Shown here: positions 38,078 to 51,269 of the stretch, in pieces
Position numbering within the stretch: the first letter of the stretch is position 1
Layout of the letters: each line of letters opens with the position of its first letter
Assembly (NCBI GenBank): GCA_019873685.1
Contig: JAIOAT010000011.1
Location: 19,353 to 83,352 of the forward strand
DNA length: 64,000 nt
Direction: 5' to 3'
Source of the DNA: Chloroflexota bacterium
GTDB lineage: Bacteria > Chloroflexota > Anaerolineae > Aggregatilineales > Ch27
Program-made: the position numbers and the translations under genes
The notes under the pieces: generated by a model
Seen by the model: only the letters and a program-made list of their open reading frames with translations
What the model was told of the DNA's origin: nothing
The model's database searches: none

Positions 38078-38881
38078 ATGACTGATATCGCCAGCCCGCG
38101 TAACGAGCGGGTCAAACTGGTTAAGGCGTTGCAGAGCCGCGCCCGTCAGCGCCGCCGCGAGGGCAAGATCGTCCTGGAGGGCGTGCGCCTGATCGCCGAC
38201 GCCCTCGCCTGTGGCCTGACCCCGGAATTCGTGCTCTATACGGTGGATGAAGTCACCCTGGGCCGCCCGGCGTACCGGCTGTTTCAGCAGCTGGCGGAGT
38301 TGCACATCCCCCTGTTGTCGATCAGCCAGGGGATCATGGAGCAGATCAGTGACACGGAAACCCCGCCGGGGTTGCTGGCGGTTGTGCCGTTGCCACAGGT
38401 AGCCGTGCCGGAAGCAGTCAGTCTGGCGCTGGTGCTGGACGCCATGAACAATCCCGGCAATCTGGGCAGTGCGCTGCGCACTGCCGCCGCTGCTGGCGTC
38501 GATGTGGTCATTCTGACCCCGAACACGGTCGACCCCTACAATCCCAAGGCGCTGCGCGGCGGCATGGGGGCGCAGTTCCGCCTGCCGATTCTGGAACTGG
38601 ACTGGACGGAAATTGCGCTGCGTTTTGGCCAGTTGAACGCTTACCTGGCGGCGGCGGACGGGGCATTGCCTTACTACGCCGTGGACTGGCTGCGTCCCTC
38701 GCTGGTCATCATCGGCGGGGAGGCGCACGGGCCGACCGCACCCGCCCGCGCCCTGGCCGCCGCGACGATCGCGATCCCGATGGCCGGGCAGACCGAGTCG
38801 CTCAATGCGGCTGTAGCGACGGGTGTGATCCTCTATGAAGCCCGGCGGCAGCGCACGCTTTCCGCACAGAAAGGCGCATGA
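38078..38881 (+). CDS. TrmH/SpoU-family RNA 2'-O-methyltransferase
   Basis: SPRNERVKLVKALQSRARQRRREGKIVLEG; NPGNLGSALRTAAAAGVD; GGEAHGPT; IPMAGQTESLNAAVATGV. Confidence 0.93.
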   Translation: MTDIASPRNERVKLVKALQSRARQRRREGKIVLEGVRLIADALACGLTPEFVLYTVDEVTLGRPAYRLFQQLAELHIPLLSISQGIMEQISDTETPPGLLAVVPLPQVAVPEAVSLALVLDAMNNPGNLGSALRTAAAAGVDVVILTPNTVDPYNPKALRGGMGAQFRLPILELDWTEIALRFGQLNAYLAAADGALPYYAVDWLRPSLVIIGGEAHGPTAPARALAAATIAIPMAGQTESLNAAVATGVILYEARRQRTLSAQKGA

Positions 38882-40119
38882 GGATGAAAATCCGTTCTGT
38901 GACGGCGTTTGTCAACCTTTCGCTGGCGGAGCCGGAACTGGGGCTGGCGCAGGCCGCTAACTTCCTGCATAACGCCGTCCCGGCTTTTGAAAAGGCGGGC
39001 TTTGCCGTACAAACGCGGCGCGTGGCGTCCCAGCCTTTCCCGCGCATTCTGGCGCCCATCGGGCCGCAGGCCGCCGTGCCCTATGCTGCACGGGTTGCCG
39101 AACTGGCTAAGAGCTACGGGATCGACTACGTCGCGCTTGGTCCCGTCCACGCCAGCGACGATCCGGAGTATCTGGATACTATCCCGGCGATGATCGCGGC
39201 AACTGACTCGCTGTTCTTTGCTGTCAGCCTGGGCGATCCGGTGCATGGCGTCGACCTGGCGCTGGCCCGGCGGACGGCGGCACTGATCCAGCAGGTCAGC
39301 CAGTTGAGCGAGGACGGGCTGCGTAACCTCCACCTGGCGGCCATCGCCAATTGCGGCCCCGGCGCGCCGTTCTTCCCGGCGGCTTACCACACTGACGGCG
39401 AACCCATGAGCTTTGCCCTGGCGATTCAGGCCGCCGATCTGGCGGTGCAGGCGTTTTCTGAAGCTGAGTCGCTGGTGGACGCGGAAGATCGCCTGGTGCA
39501 GCTGGTGATGGCTGCGGCGAACGACCTCACAGCGGTGAGCGAGGCCTTGGCCGCTGATTTCGACATCGTGCCGGGTGGGATCGACTTCTCGCTGGCGCCC
39601 TTCCCGGAGGATGCGATCAGCCTGGGTGGAGCGATGGAGCGCCTGGGGATGACCCTGGGCGGCAGCGGCGGAGCGGCAGCCGCCGCCGTGATCATGAGCG
39701 CGCTCGACCGCGTCCCATTCAAGCGGGCGGGCTTCAACGGCCTGATGTTGCCGGTGCTGGAGGATAGCGTCCTCGCCCGGCGGGCGGCTTCTGGCCAGCT
39801 CAGCACCACCGATCTGTTGCTCTACAGCGCGATCTGCGGCACCGGCCTGGACACCATCCCGCTGCCCGGCGATATCCCGGTTGAGGCGCTCACCGGCCTG
39901 TTGCTGGATGTTGCTGCGCTGGCCCTGCGGCTGGATAAGCCGCTCACGGCGCGGCTGATGCCGCTTCCCGGCAAGGCCGCCGGAGACCCGACCGGCCTGG
40001 AACACTTCGAGTACTTCGCACCGGGGCGGGTGATGGCCGCGCCGGCGGGGTTGACTCCCGGCGGGCTGCTGCTGGGCAGGGATGTGTTGCGTGTGCGGTC
40101 ACGGCTGCGGCATGCCTGA
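38878..40119 (+). CDS. DUF711 family protein
   Basis: IRSVTAFVNLSL..GTGLDTIPLPGDIP and the overall family pattern; overlaps trmH stop. Confidence 0.85.
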   Translation: MRMKIRSVTAFVNLSLAEPELGLAQAANFLHNAVPAFEKAGFAVQTRRVASQPFPRILAPIGPQAAVPYAARVAELAKSYGIDYVALGPVHASDDPEYLDTIPAMIAATDSLFFAVSLGDPVHGVDLALARRTAALIQQVSQLSEDGLRNLHLAAIANCGPGAPFFPAAYHTDGEPMSFALAIQAADLAVQAFSEAESLVDAEDRLVQLVMAAANDLTAVSEALAADFDIVPGGIDFSLAPFPEDAISLGGAMERLGMTLGGSGGAAAAAVIMSALDRVPFKRAGFNGLMLPVLEDSVLARRAASGQLSTTDLLLYSAICGTGLDTIPLPGDIPVEALTGLLLDVAALALRLDKPLTARLMPLPGKAAGDPTGLEHFEYFAPGRVMAAPAGLTPGGLLLGRDVLRVRSRLRHA

Positions 40120-40128
40120 GGAAGCGGC

Positions 40129-40157
40129 TTGGAGCTTTCACTCCCGGCTGCTATACT
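40129..40157 (+). promoter_or_regulatory. promoter for hisS leader
   Basis: TTGGAG (40129-40134), 17 nt, TATACT (40152-40157). Confidence 0.6.
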
Positions 40158-40179
40158 GTCTGGCGCAGGAGCCAGGATA

Positions 40180-40230
40180 ATGACCACGGCTATGATGGTT
40201 TTGCACGCTCATCACGCCCGGAGACGATAG
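40180..40230 (+). CDS. putative His-rich leader peptide of hisS
   Basis: ATG..TAG encoding MTTAMMVLHAHHARRR*, AGGAG upstream. Confidence 0.65.
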   Translation: MTTAMMVLHAHHARRR

Positions 40231-40261
40231 CGTTCACCCGCTCGTTGCACCGGTTCACCCA

Positions 40262-40287
40262 GGCGCAGACGCGGGTCTGCGCCTTTT
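40262..40287 (+). terminator. intrinsic terminator/attenuator upstream of hisS
   Basis: GGCGCAGAC-gcgg-GTCTGCGCC followed by TTTT. Confidence 0.8.
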
Positions 40288-40335
40288 GATTGCCCGTAAC
40301 CATGCGATAAGGTGTTGGCCCAGGAGGAACCCCCG

Positions 40336-41664
40336 ATGCCCCAGGTGATGCAGCCCCGCCCCCCGAAGGGGATGCGCGACTTCCTGCCGGATGACCTGAT
40401 CCGGCGGCAGTATGTCTTCAATACCGTGATTGAGGTCTTTGAGACCTTTGGCTTTGAGCCGCTGCAAACCCCGGCGCTGGAACTGCGCCAGACGCTCCAC
40501 GGCAACCTGGGCGAGGAGGCCGAGAAGCAGATCTTCTACGCCCAGCATCCCCAGGGCAAGGAGGAGCTGGCGCTGCGCTATGACCTGACTGTGCCGCTGG
40601 CGCGGGTGGTGGCTCAATACGAGGGGCAGCTCAGCTTCCCCTTCAAGCGTTATCACATCGCCCCGGTCTGGCGCTCGGAGCGGCCTCAGCGCGGGCGCTA
40701 CCGCGAATTCTACCAGTGCGACGCCGATATCGTCGGGGTGGCGGAGATGACCGCCGACGCGGAGATCATCAGTCTGGTGGTCACGGCGCTGCGGCGGCTG
40801 GGCTTCCGGGACTTTGAGGTGCAGATCAACAACCGCAAGATTCTGACCGGCATCGCTGAGTATGTAGGCGTCCCGGCGGAGCAGCGCGGCGGGCTGTACC
40901 GCAGCATCGACAAGCTGGACAAGATCGGCGCCGACGGCGTGCGCCGGGAACTGGCTGAAAACGGCCTGGCGCCGGAGCCGATCGCTCGCCTGATGGCCCT
41001 GCTCGACCTGCGCGGGGCCGGGCTGGAAGGGCTGACTCATCTGCGTGACGCGCTGCGCGATATTCCTACTGTGCAGGAGGGCGTCCGCGAACTGTTCGAG
41101 CTGGCCGAACACCTGGAAGCCTTTGGCGTCCCGGCGTCGAATTATGCCTTTGACCTGGCCATGGTGCGCGGACTGGGCTACTACACCGGGCCGGTCTTTG
41201 AGACGATCATCACCGAGCCGAACCTGGGCAGCGTGACCGGCGGCGGACGCTACGACGGCCTGATCGGGATGTTCCGCAAGGAAAGCCTGCCAACGACCGG
41301 CTCGTCGCTGGGCATCGAGCGGATTATCGACCTGATGGACGAGCTAAACCTGTACCCGCCGGGGCTGGGCCGGACGGTGGTACAGGTGCTGGTCACGGTG
41401 TTTGATGAGCACACACGGCCCGCTTCTGAACGGCTGGCCAGCCAGTTGCGCGAACAGGGGGTGCGCACGGAGGTTGTGCTGGAAGATCGTAAGATCGGGC
41501 GGCAGGCCGCTTACGCCGACCGTAAGGGCATCCCGATTGCGGCCTTCCTGGGGCCGGATGAGATCGCGGCGGGGGAGGTGACGCTCAAGCGGCTGGCTGA
41601 CGGGGAAACACGCCGTGTGCCTCAGTCAGAGGCCGCGGCGACCATCCGCTCGCTCCTGCCCTGA
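40336..41664 (+). CDS. hisS: histidine--tRNA ligase
   Basis: PRPPKGMRDFLPDD, ALRYDLTVPLARVVAQ, RGRYREFYQCDADIVG, GGGRYDGLIG. Confidence 0.96.
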   Translation: MPQVMQPRPPKGMRDFLPDDLIRRQYVFNTVIEVFETFGFEPLQTPALELRQTLHGNLGEEAEKQIFYAQHPQGKEELALRYDLTVPLARVVAQYEGQLSFPFKRYHIAPVWRSERPQRGRYREFYQCDADIVGVAEMTADAEIISLVVTALRRLGFRDFEVQINNRKILTGIAEYVGVPAEQRGGLYRSIDKLDKIGADGVRRELAENGLAPEPIARLMALLDLRGAGLEGLTHLRDALRDIPTVQEGVRELFELAEHLEAFGVPASNYAFDLAMVRGLGYYTGPVFETIITEPNLGSVTGGGRYDGLIGMFRKESLPTTGSSLGIERIIDLMDELNLYPPGLGRTVVQVLVTVFDEHTRPASERLASQLREQGVRTEVVLEDRKIGRQAAYADRKGIPIAAFLGPDEIAAGEVTLKRLADGETRRVPQSEAAATIRSLLP

Positions 41665-41724
41665 TCGGATGCATGGGATTCGCCTCAGGGTCGCCCCATG
41701 ACGGGCGGCCCTGTTTTTTTGCCT

Positions 41725-42114
41725 TCACCCGCCGCGGGATACGCGCAGCGGCGTCTGGGCGGCGTGGTGATCGGGGATGGAAGCCTCCAGGATGTAGAGG
41801 CCGAGCTGGCTCAGGCGCATGCGTAGCTGCAATACAAAGTCGAGGTTCTTGCCCTCATGCAGGGTAAAGGCGCGGGCAGGCAGGCTTTGCAGGGAGCCTT
41901 CGGGGTCTTCAAGGTGGTACAGCCGCAGGTCGAGTGTATAGCGGCCCGGCGGCCCCATGATCTGGGCGAAGACGGTGATGGCGACATCGACCGGCAGGCG
42001 CGGCGTAGCGATCTCGCTGATGGGCTGGATCACCCAGCGCCCGGATTGCTCGTCAGCGTGGGCGGCGGCGCATAGCAGCAGGCTGTAGATGCGTGGCTTG
42101 AACTGAAAGTCCAT
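41725..42114 (-). CDS. hypothetical protein (DUF6941-like)
   Basis: 129-aa ORF, conserved-looking beta-rich sequence. Confidence 0.65.
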   Translation of the reverse strand: MDFQFKPRIYSLLLCAAAHADEQSGRWVIQPISEIATPRLPVDVAITVFAQIMGPPGRYTLDLRLYHLEDPEGSLQSLPARAFTLHEGKNLDFVLQLRMRLSQLGLYILEASIPDHHAAQTPLRVSRGG

Positions 42115-42129
42115 GGTCGTTCCCCGGCT

Positions 42130-43602
42130 TCACTGGAACGGGCACAGGTCTTCGACGGTGTAATCGTTCAACACCACGCCGAAGTAGGCCGGATCGCCCA
42201 GGAATTCGTAGGTGCGCGGGGCCTGCACCTGCGCGTCCTGGCGGACACGCTCGCAGGCGATGCGCAGGGCGTTTTCGGCGCTGTTGGCGCTGCTGACAGC
42301 GACGAAGGTCTGGTAGAAGCTGGTGGCCAGCAGGGTGTAGTGCGAGGGCAGATCGGTCAGTTGCCAGGGGCGTTCCTGCTGCATGGCAGTCAGCGTCTGG
42401 CGGGCCAGATCGCTGCGCAGGGCCGTGTAGGCCAGTACCAGCCGGTAGCGAGCATAAGCGTCCAGCATGGCTTTCTCCATCGCCCGGTTGGCGTCGGAGT
42501 CGGCCACACCGCCCCACAGCGTCCCGCGCTGCATGGCTTCCTGGTAAAGGGTGATGGCGTCATCCAGATCGTTGACACGCAGGGCCTGGTCGGCGCGGCG
42601 CAGCATGTAAATGTACAGGCTGGCGTAGGGATGATCCAGCAGCGGGTCGGCGGCAGTGTAGACGTACTGGAAGCCGTTCCAGGTCCAGGTGTGACGGGTA
42701 GGCAGGAACGGCCCGAACTCGCGCTGCGGGGCGTTCTGAGCCACGCCGCTGTCGTAGAGGTCGCCTTCCTCGATGACCAGTTCCGGCGGTCGGGCGTCGC
42801 TGAAGGCCACCAGAGTGATCCCGGCGTTGGGCAGTCCGCGCACAGGCCGGCGCAGGTCGTCGGTGTAGCGGTACATCACGGTGAAGGGATCGCTGAGCGT
42901 ATGGAAGCGGGCGCTGGCCCGATCCCAGGTCAGGATGATCGGCTCACGGAAGCAGGCCAGGCGCGTGCATTGCTCCACCCAGAAGATGATCTCCGGCAGG
43001 CCGTCCAGCGTGATGTCGCGGATGCTGTCTGAGGTTTGCTCTTTGACGCCGGAAGCGGTGGCCTGCTCAATCCGGTAGCTGATCTGGGGCATGCTCTGCG
43101 CGCTGCCGGGGGCGCTGGCGTAGCCGTAAAGCACCTGGTAAGGCTGGCCGGGCACCTGGCAACCGAAGATCAGGAGCATGCCAGGCGGTTGCGGCGCGGC
43201 AGCCGTGACCGGGTAGTGCAGCGTGATCAGCACATCCAGCAGGCGATCGCCGTTGAGATCATGGCCGTAATCGACCCGCCCGCCCAGGTGATCGTCGATC
43301 ACCCCCCAGGCGCGCAGCATCCCCTCCAGGTCGGCGGGGGAACCGCCCCGGTTGAGAAAATCGCGGATGACCGTCTGATAACCAGCGGGATCGTCAGGGC
43401 GGGCAGCCTGCGGGCGGATGCCGCTGAAAGGCAGGCAGTATTGCGGCTGGGGCGTGGCGGTAGGCTGGGGAGTGGGCTGGGGTTGCATGTTGCAGGCCAG
43501 GCTCACGCTGACCAGCAGGCCGACCAGCCACATCAGCCATCCGCCGGACTGTCGCCATAGAGGTCGCATCTGTGCTGCCCACTCCTGCCTGTAGCACTGC
43601 AC
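42130..43602 (-). CDS. putative lipoprotein with TPR-like region
   Basis: Lipobox-like LLVSVSLACNMQPQPTPQPT; paralog of CDS 1-663. Confidence 0.75.
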   Translation of the reverse strand: MQCYRQEWAAQMRPLWRQSGGWLMWLVGLLVSVSLACNMQPQPTPQPTATPQPQYCLPFSGIRPQAARPDDPAGYQTVIRDFLNRGGSPADLEGMLRAWGVIDDHLGGRVDYGHDLNGDRLLDVLITLHYPVTAAAPQPPGMLLIFGCQVPGQPYQVLYGYASAPGSAQSMPQISYRIEQATASGVKEQTSDSIRDITLDGLPEIIFWVEQCTRLACFREPIILTWDRASARFHTLSDPFTVMYRYTDDLRRPVRGLPNAGITLVAFSDARPPELVIEEGDLYDSGVAQNAPQREFGPFLPTRHTWTWNGFQYVYTAADPLLDHPYASLYIYMLRRADQALRVNDLDDAITLYQEAMQRGTLWGGVADSDANRAMEKAMLDAYARYRLVLAYTALRSDLARQTLTAMQQERPWQLTDLPSHYTLLATSFYQTFVAVSSANSAENALRIACERVRQDAQVQAPRTYEFLGDPAYFGVVLNDYTVEDLCPFQ

Positions 43603-43682
43603 ACCCGCTGCTGTGCCGGGCTGTTCTCTATTATGCGCCTGCCCTTCACCGGCGGCAACCAGCGCCCCGGCCAGACGCCGGT

Positions 43683-45080
43683 TCAGCTGGCCCTGGCGGC
43701 AGGTGAAGGACCGGCCATGGCCGCCTGATCATCACCCGGCGGGCAGGGATCGGGCAGCCGTTCCTCCGGGCCAACTGGCAGCATGACCAGGCCGGAGACC
43801 ATCTTGGGGTAGAAGTCCGTGCTCTTCTGAGGCATTTTCTCGCCGTGGGCGGCTACCGCTTTAATCTGGGCCATGGTGGTTGGGCTGAGAAAGATGGCGA
43901 ACTCCCCCCGGCCAGCGTTGATGTTCTCCACCGGGCGCCGCGGATCGCGGTGATAGCGAATCTGGGACTTGTCCTCGATGCCTGCCGCGGGAACACCGGC
44001 GGCCTGCTCCAGCAGCAGGCGGTGGGCGATGGTCACGGCCAGCGAGCGCCATGCCGGTGAACGGTCAGGCGCCAGAGCGTCCAGGATGGCTTCGTCGCGC
44101 AGGGTCAGGACGTGAAAGCCGACCTCTGGCCCGCCGTAGAAACCAAAGGCATGGCCGCGCGGATGGACGTTGACGGCGGCCAGCATCGTTTCCAGATCGG
44201 CGGCGGGCGCAATGGCGAAGTGCGTCGCAGCGCGGGTCAATACATCAGCCGGGCTAACCGCGCCGAAATCGTGAATCTCGCGGTGGGTGGGCAGGATGAT
44301 CAGCCCCGGATCGTCCATGCTGACCAGTGTCGCGCTGATGAAGCTGGCGGCGGCATCCGCAGGCAATGCCTGCTGTTCCCGTCGGTAGGCCAGGGCAGTC
44401 TCGTAACGATGATGCCCGTCGGCGATGATCAGGCCGCGCAGCGGGGCGAGGACGCCCTGCACGGCATGGATGACCTCTGGATCGCTGATGACCCAGACGC
44501 GCTGGCGCACCTGGTCCTCGAACAGTTCGGTTGCGTCGATGGCTGGAGCGCGATCGGCGATAGCGGCGCGAAGCAGGGCGTTAACGCGATTCTCCGGATC
44601 GGGGTAGAGGACAAAGATTTGCTCCGGTTGCACCTGCAGGGCATGTAGCAGGCGCAGGCGATCGGCTTTAGGGCCGCGGTGGGTACGCTCGTGGGGCAGG
44701 ATGACGCCATCCTCAAACTCATGCAGGCCCAGCGCGGCAATCAGGCCCAGCCGCACATGTGTCCGGCCAGCGATGGGGAAGGTCTGCTCGTAGACGTACA
44801 GGGCCGGGCGGTCCTCCCGGATCAGGATTCCTTCGGCCAGCCAGTGCTCATAACGCTGGCGGGCGCAGCGGTAATCGCCGTTGACAGCGCAGGGGCCGGG
44901 TAGGCCGGTGTCTTCATTGTGGCCGAGGATGATCCCGGTGATGTTGTAGGGACTGAGTTGCTGGTAACGGGCCGCCAGATCGGGGCCGATCCGGTCGTAG
45001 GGCTGGCTGAGCACGTCGTCCAGCCGGGGGATGCGGGCAGGGTTGTAGCGAACCCCACGGAACGGTTTGATCACCGCCAT
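43683..45080 (-). CDS. DUF1015 family protein
   Basis: MAVIKPFRGVRYNPARIPRLDDVLSQPYDRIGP..IADGHHRYETALAYR. Confidence 0.93.
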   Translation of the reverse strand: MAVIKPFRGVRYNPARIPRLDDVLSQPYDRIGPDLAARYQQLSPYNITGIILGHNEDTGLPGPCAVNGDYRCARQRYEHWLAEGILIREDRPALYVYEQTFPIAGRTHVRLGLIAALGLHEFEDGVILPHERTHRGPKADRLRLLHALQVQPEQIFVLYPDPENRVNALLRAAIADRAPAIDATELFEDQVRQRVWVISDPEVIHAVQGVLAPLRGLIIADGHHRYETALAYRREQQALPADAAASFISATLVSMDDPGLIILPTHREIHDFGAVSPADVLTRAATHFAIAPAADLETMLAAVNVHPRGHAFGFYGGPEVGFHVLTLRDEAILDALAPDRSPAWRSLAVTIAHRLLLEQAAGVPAAGIEDKSQIRYHRDPRRPVENINAGRGEFAIFLSPTTMAQIKAVAAHGEKMPQKSTDFYPKMVSGLVMLPVGPEERLPDPCPPGDDQAAMAGPSPAARAS

Positions 45081-45207
45081 AGCCAATCCCTTTCACAGCA
45101 GGCCGCCCCGGGGCAGGGGCGGGTGAGGCGCGAAAGCTCCGCCGACGCGCGGCCCGCGATCGGCGGAGCACAGGTGCGGCGAGGCAGGGCGCAATCCGCA
45201 CTGGAAG

Positions 45208-46608
<1,401 letters not shown>

Positions 46609-46731
46609 GTGTTGCTCCATCGCTGGGGCGGGCAGGACGCCCGCCAGCCTGTCAGATGCGCCGAGTCTAGCGCCTTTTGGGGCCAGACTCAACCGGATAA
46701 GAAAACTCCGTGATTGGTACTTTCGGTGTCT

Positions 46732-47394
46732 CTATGGCTGCTCGTCTTCCGTTGCCGGGACCCATACTGCAAAGTCATCGACGGTGAACGTGGCTGGAGC
46801 TTCTCCGGCGGAGAAGGCGATTCCGCCCGGCGGCAGCGGGCCATCCGGCGCGGTATCCGCCAGCGAGAACATCTCTTTGCCGTCCACATCGACCACCAGC
46901 TGATTCCCGAAGACGCCGAAGCGGATGGTGTGCCAGGCCGGGCCGCTGATCACGGCATCAGCGTATTCCTCGCTCAGGATGCTCTCGTTACGGTACAGGC
47001 GGACGCGCCCGGTAGGGCCGAGGCCGACGGCGTAACTGCCCGCTTCCCCGGCGCGGAGGTGCAGCCGCCCCTCGCCTTCTTCCACCCATAACCGCACCTG
47101 CACCACCACATCCCCGAATACGTGGTCACCGTAGCGGGTTGGCTCCGGGCGGCCGCTGGCGACCAGGGCGGGCGTCATCCCCGGCCCACCGGCAGGGCGA
47201 TGCTCCCAGCCGTGACCGAGCTGCCAGTCCAGCTGGAAGCTCTCGAAGTCGTCGGCACCAAAGGCAACCAGCGGTGGCTCCTCGAAGCCGCGCAGGCCGA
47301 TGAAGCGGCTGAAGATCACATAGCCCGCTGCGATCACCAGCACCGGGATAACCAGCGTGCCGACGACAATAGCGGTGGTGCGGTTGATACCCAT
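46732..47394 (-). CDS. hypothetical membrane-anchored protein
   Basis: N-terminal TM; beta-rich domain resembling LamG/DUF1080-type folds. Confidence 0.6.
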   Translation of the reverse strand: MGINRTTAIVVGTLVIPVLVIAAGYVIFSRFIGLRGFEEPPLVAFGADDFESFQLDWQLGHGWEHRPAGGPGMTPALVASGRPEPTRYGDHVFGDVVVQVRLWVEEGEGRLHLRAGEAGSYAVGLGPTGRVRLYRNESILSEEYADAVISGPAWHTIRFGVFGNQLVVDVDGKEMFSLADTAPDGPLPPGGIAFSAGEAPATFTVDDFAVWVPATEDEQP

Positions 47395-47404
47395 GGCAGA
47401 CTCC

Positions 47405-49450
<2,046 letters not shown>

Positions 49451-49604
49451 CTGCCTCCTTGATCAGGTGGCGGGCGCGTAGCGCGAGGGACTGGTTTCAG
49501 TCTACACAGAGAGGCGGGGTGGTACAAACGGGCAGACAGGGAGGCAGGTATCGGGAGACGGATGGTTGCAAAGTCAGGAGCGCAGGAAAGATCGGTGGGC
49601 AGCC

Positions 49605-50540
49605 TCAGGTCTGGACGGGAGTGTCGTTTGTGTGTGTCTCGTCGGCAGGAGGCGTCGGCGGGGCCGGGGACGCCGGTTTCGCCCCAAAGTCAGGGCCGAG
49701 CACCATCAGCATGGTGTCGTTGACCAGCCGCTCGATCTCGCTTTCCGGCAAGGGCTGGGTGTGATCGTCGGTCCCACCGGCGGAGCGTGAATAGGCGATC
49801 AGCAGTTCCTCGGTATCCTGGATCGTGATCGGCGGTGGCTCGCTGATCTGCGGTTCCTTCATTGGCTCAGGTGGGCGCTGGCCCTGAGCGTAGACGAAGA
49901 AGGCCAGTTCCGTCATCTGTTCGGTGCTCTGGACGTGTAAGCGGCTGCCGCTGAGGGTGACGAAGTCGGCGGCCAGCTTCAGCTCAAGGGCGGTATCCTC
50001 CAGCCGCCAGTTGCCCTGCAGCCGCGCCAGTATTTCCTCCAGACTGCGCGGGCCGGGCTGGTCGCCGGTGTGGCCGAAGCGAACGCGAAACCACATCCCG
50101 TTCGTCAAACTCTGCACCACCAGGTGGACGTTGGGGCCAAGCGTAAAAGCCGCTGAATAAAGTAGCAGCAGCGCTTCCTGCAGCGCCTCCCGGTTGCTTT
50201 CCAGGGTCAGGTTTTCCTCGGCGTGCAGCGGTGTGACCAGTTCAAGCTGCCCGCTCAGCCAGTCCAGCAGGTCCTGTACCGGGAAGGGGCGGATGTGCTG
50301 GCGCGGCAACAATTCGCCGAGCTTGTAGCGAATCAGAGCCTGCCAGGCGTTGAGCAGGTTGAGCACGCCCAGCACCTCACTGGTGGCGCGGGCCTGCCAG
50401 TAGGCGCGGGGTTTGCCTGCCGCGGTGGGCAGGTGCACCAGGCTGATGGCCGCCAGACCGGAGTTCAATGGCTCGATCAGACGGCGCATCAGCAAGAATT
50501 GCAGTTGTCCCAGGGATTCCCAGTCGGGTTCTCGGGACAT
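49605..50540 (-). CDS. hypothetical protein, degenerate histidine-kinase-like
   Basis: Helical DHp-like start, HATPase-like C-terminus; no clear catalytic motif. Confidence 0.45.
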   Translation of the reverse strand: MSREPDWESLGQLQFLLMRRLIEPLNSGLAAISLVHLPTAAGKPRAYWQARATSEVLGVLNLLNAWQALIRYKLGELLPRQHIRPFPVQDLLDWLSGQLELVTPLHAEENLTLESNREALQEALLLLYSAAFTLGPNVHLVVQSLTNGMWFRVRFGHTGDQPGPRSLEEILARLQGNWRLEDTALELKLAADFVTLSGSRLHVQSTEQMTELAFFVYAQGQRPPEPMKEPQISEPPPITIQDTEELLIAYSRSAGGTDDHTQPLPESEIERLVNDTMLMVLGPDFGAKPASPAPPTPPADETHTNDTPVQT

Positions 50541-50580
50541 GGACGATCTCCCTGTTGGGATGGTCTACGTTGGCCCCGGA

Positions 50581-50955
50581 TCAGGCTGCTTCGCCCATCT
50601 CGGCGTAGTCCGGCGTCTCTGTTGCCTCGGTTAGCGGCTGGCGGTCAGCCAGCCGTTCACGGAGATCGCTGAGCGCCTGCTCGTAGATGCGGATCAGGTC
50701 GCGGTCTGGCCCCTTGTAGCGGCGCAGGGTCTGGATGGCGCAAGCGGCGCAGCCGCGCATAGCCCGGTAGCTGTCGGTCTCGCAGGCCAGGCAGCCGTTG
50801 AGGCGGATCATCATCAGGCAAAAACCCAGCACTTCTTCGTGCGCTTCGGGGAGCTGCAGGATACGGTCGACCAGGGCGCGCCATTCGCTGCCGCGCAGGT
50901 CACGTAATTGGCGCGTCACACTGTGCGGGTATAGCAGTTCATTCTGCGTATACAT
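50581..50955 (-). CDS. hypothetical Cys-containing protein
   Basis: 124-aa ORF with LNGCLACETDSYRAMRGCAACAIQTLRRYKG. Confidence 0.65.
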   Translation of the reverse strand: MYTQNELLYPHSVTRQLRDLRGSEWRALVDRILQLPEAHEEVLGFCLMMIRLNGCLACETDSYRAMRGCAACAIQTLRRYKGPDRDLIRIYEQALSDLRERLADRQPLTEATETPDYAEMGEAA

Positions 50956-51269
50956 ACGTCATAAATCCTTGAGCAATCTTGCCGATCACGCGGTTCCCGG
51001 CCAGCGGCGGAATTCCGCGCTCTCTGGCTCCGGGAAACGCGCATTCCGGAAACTATAAATATGCAAGTGTGGCACTGTCGCGTTCGTTTCTAGCATAGGA
51101 GGGCTTGGGGCAGGCATGATATAGGGCATGGGTACTAATTGGCAGTTTCCCGGTCTCTGCTTCTGGCAGCGGGTGTGCTTGGTGGCAGGGCGGGGAATGG
51201 TATACTGACAGGCAGGCGCCGATCGGCGCGAGCGCTTCTGGCCGCAGTTGGAGTACCGGGAGAACGCCT

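Noticed and set aside
49520-49540. GGTGGTACAA as a second T-box
   Set aside because: Lacks the flanking T-box consensus, terminator and aaRS/amino-acid gene; isolated string match.
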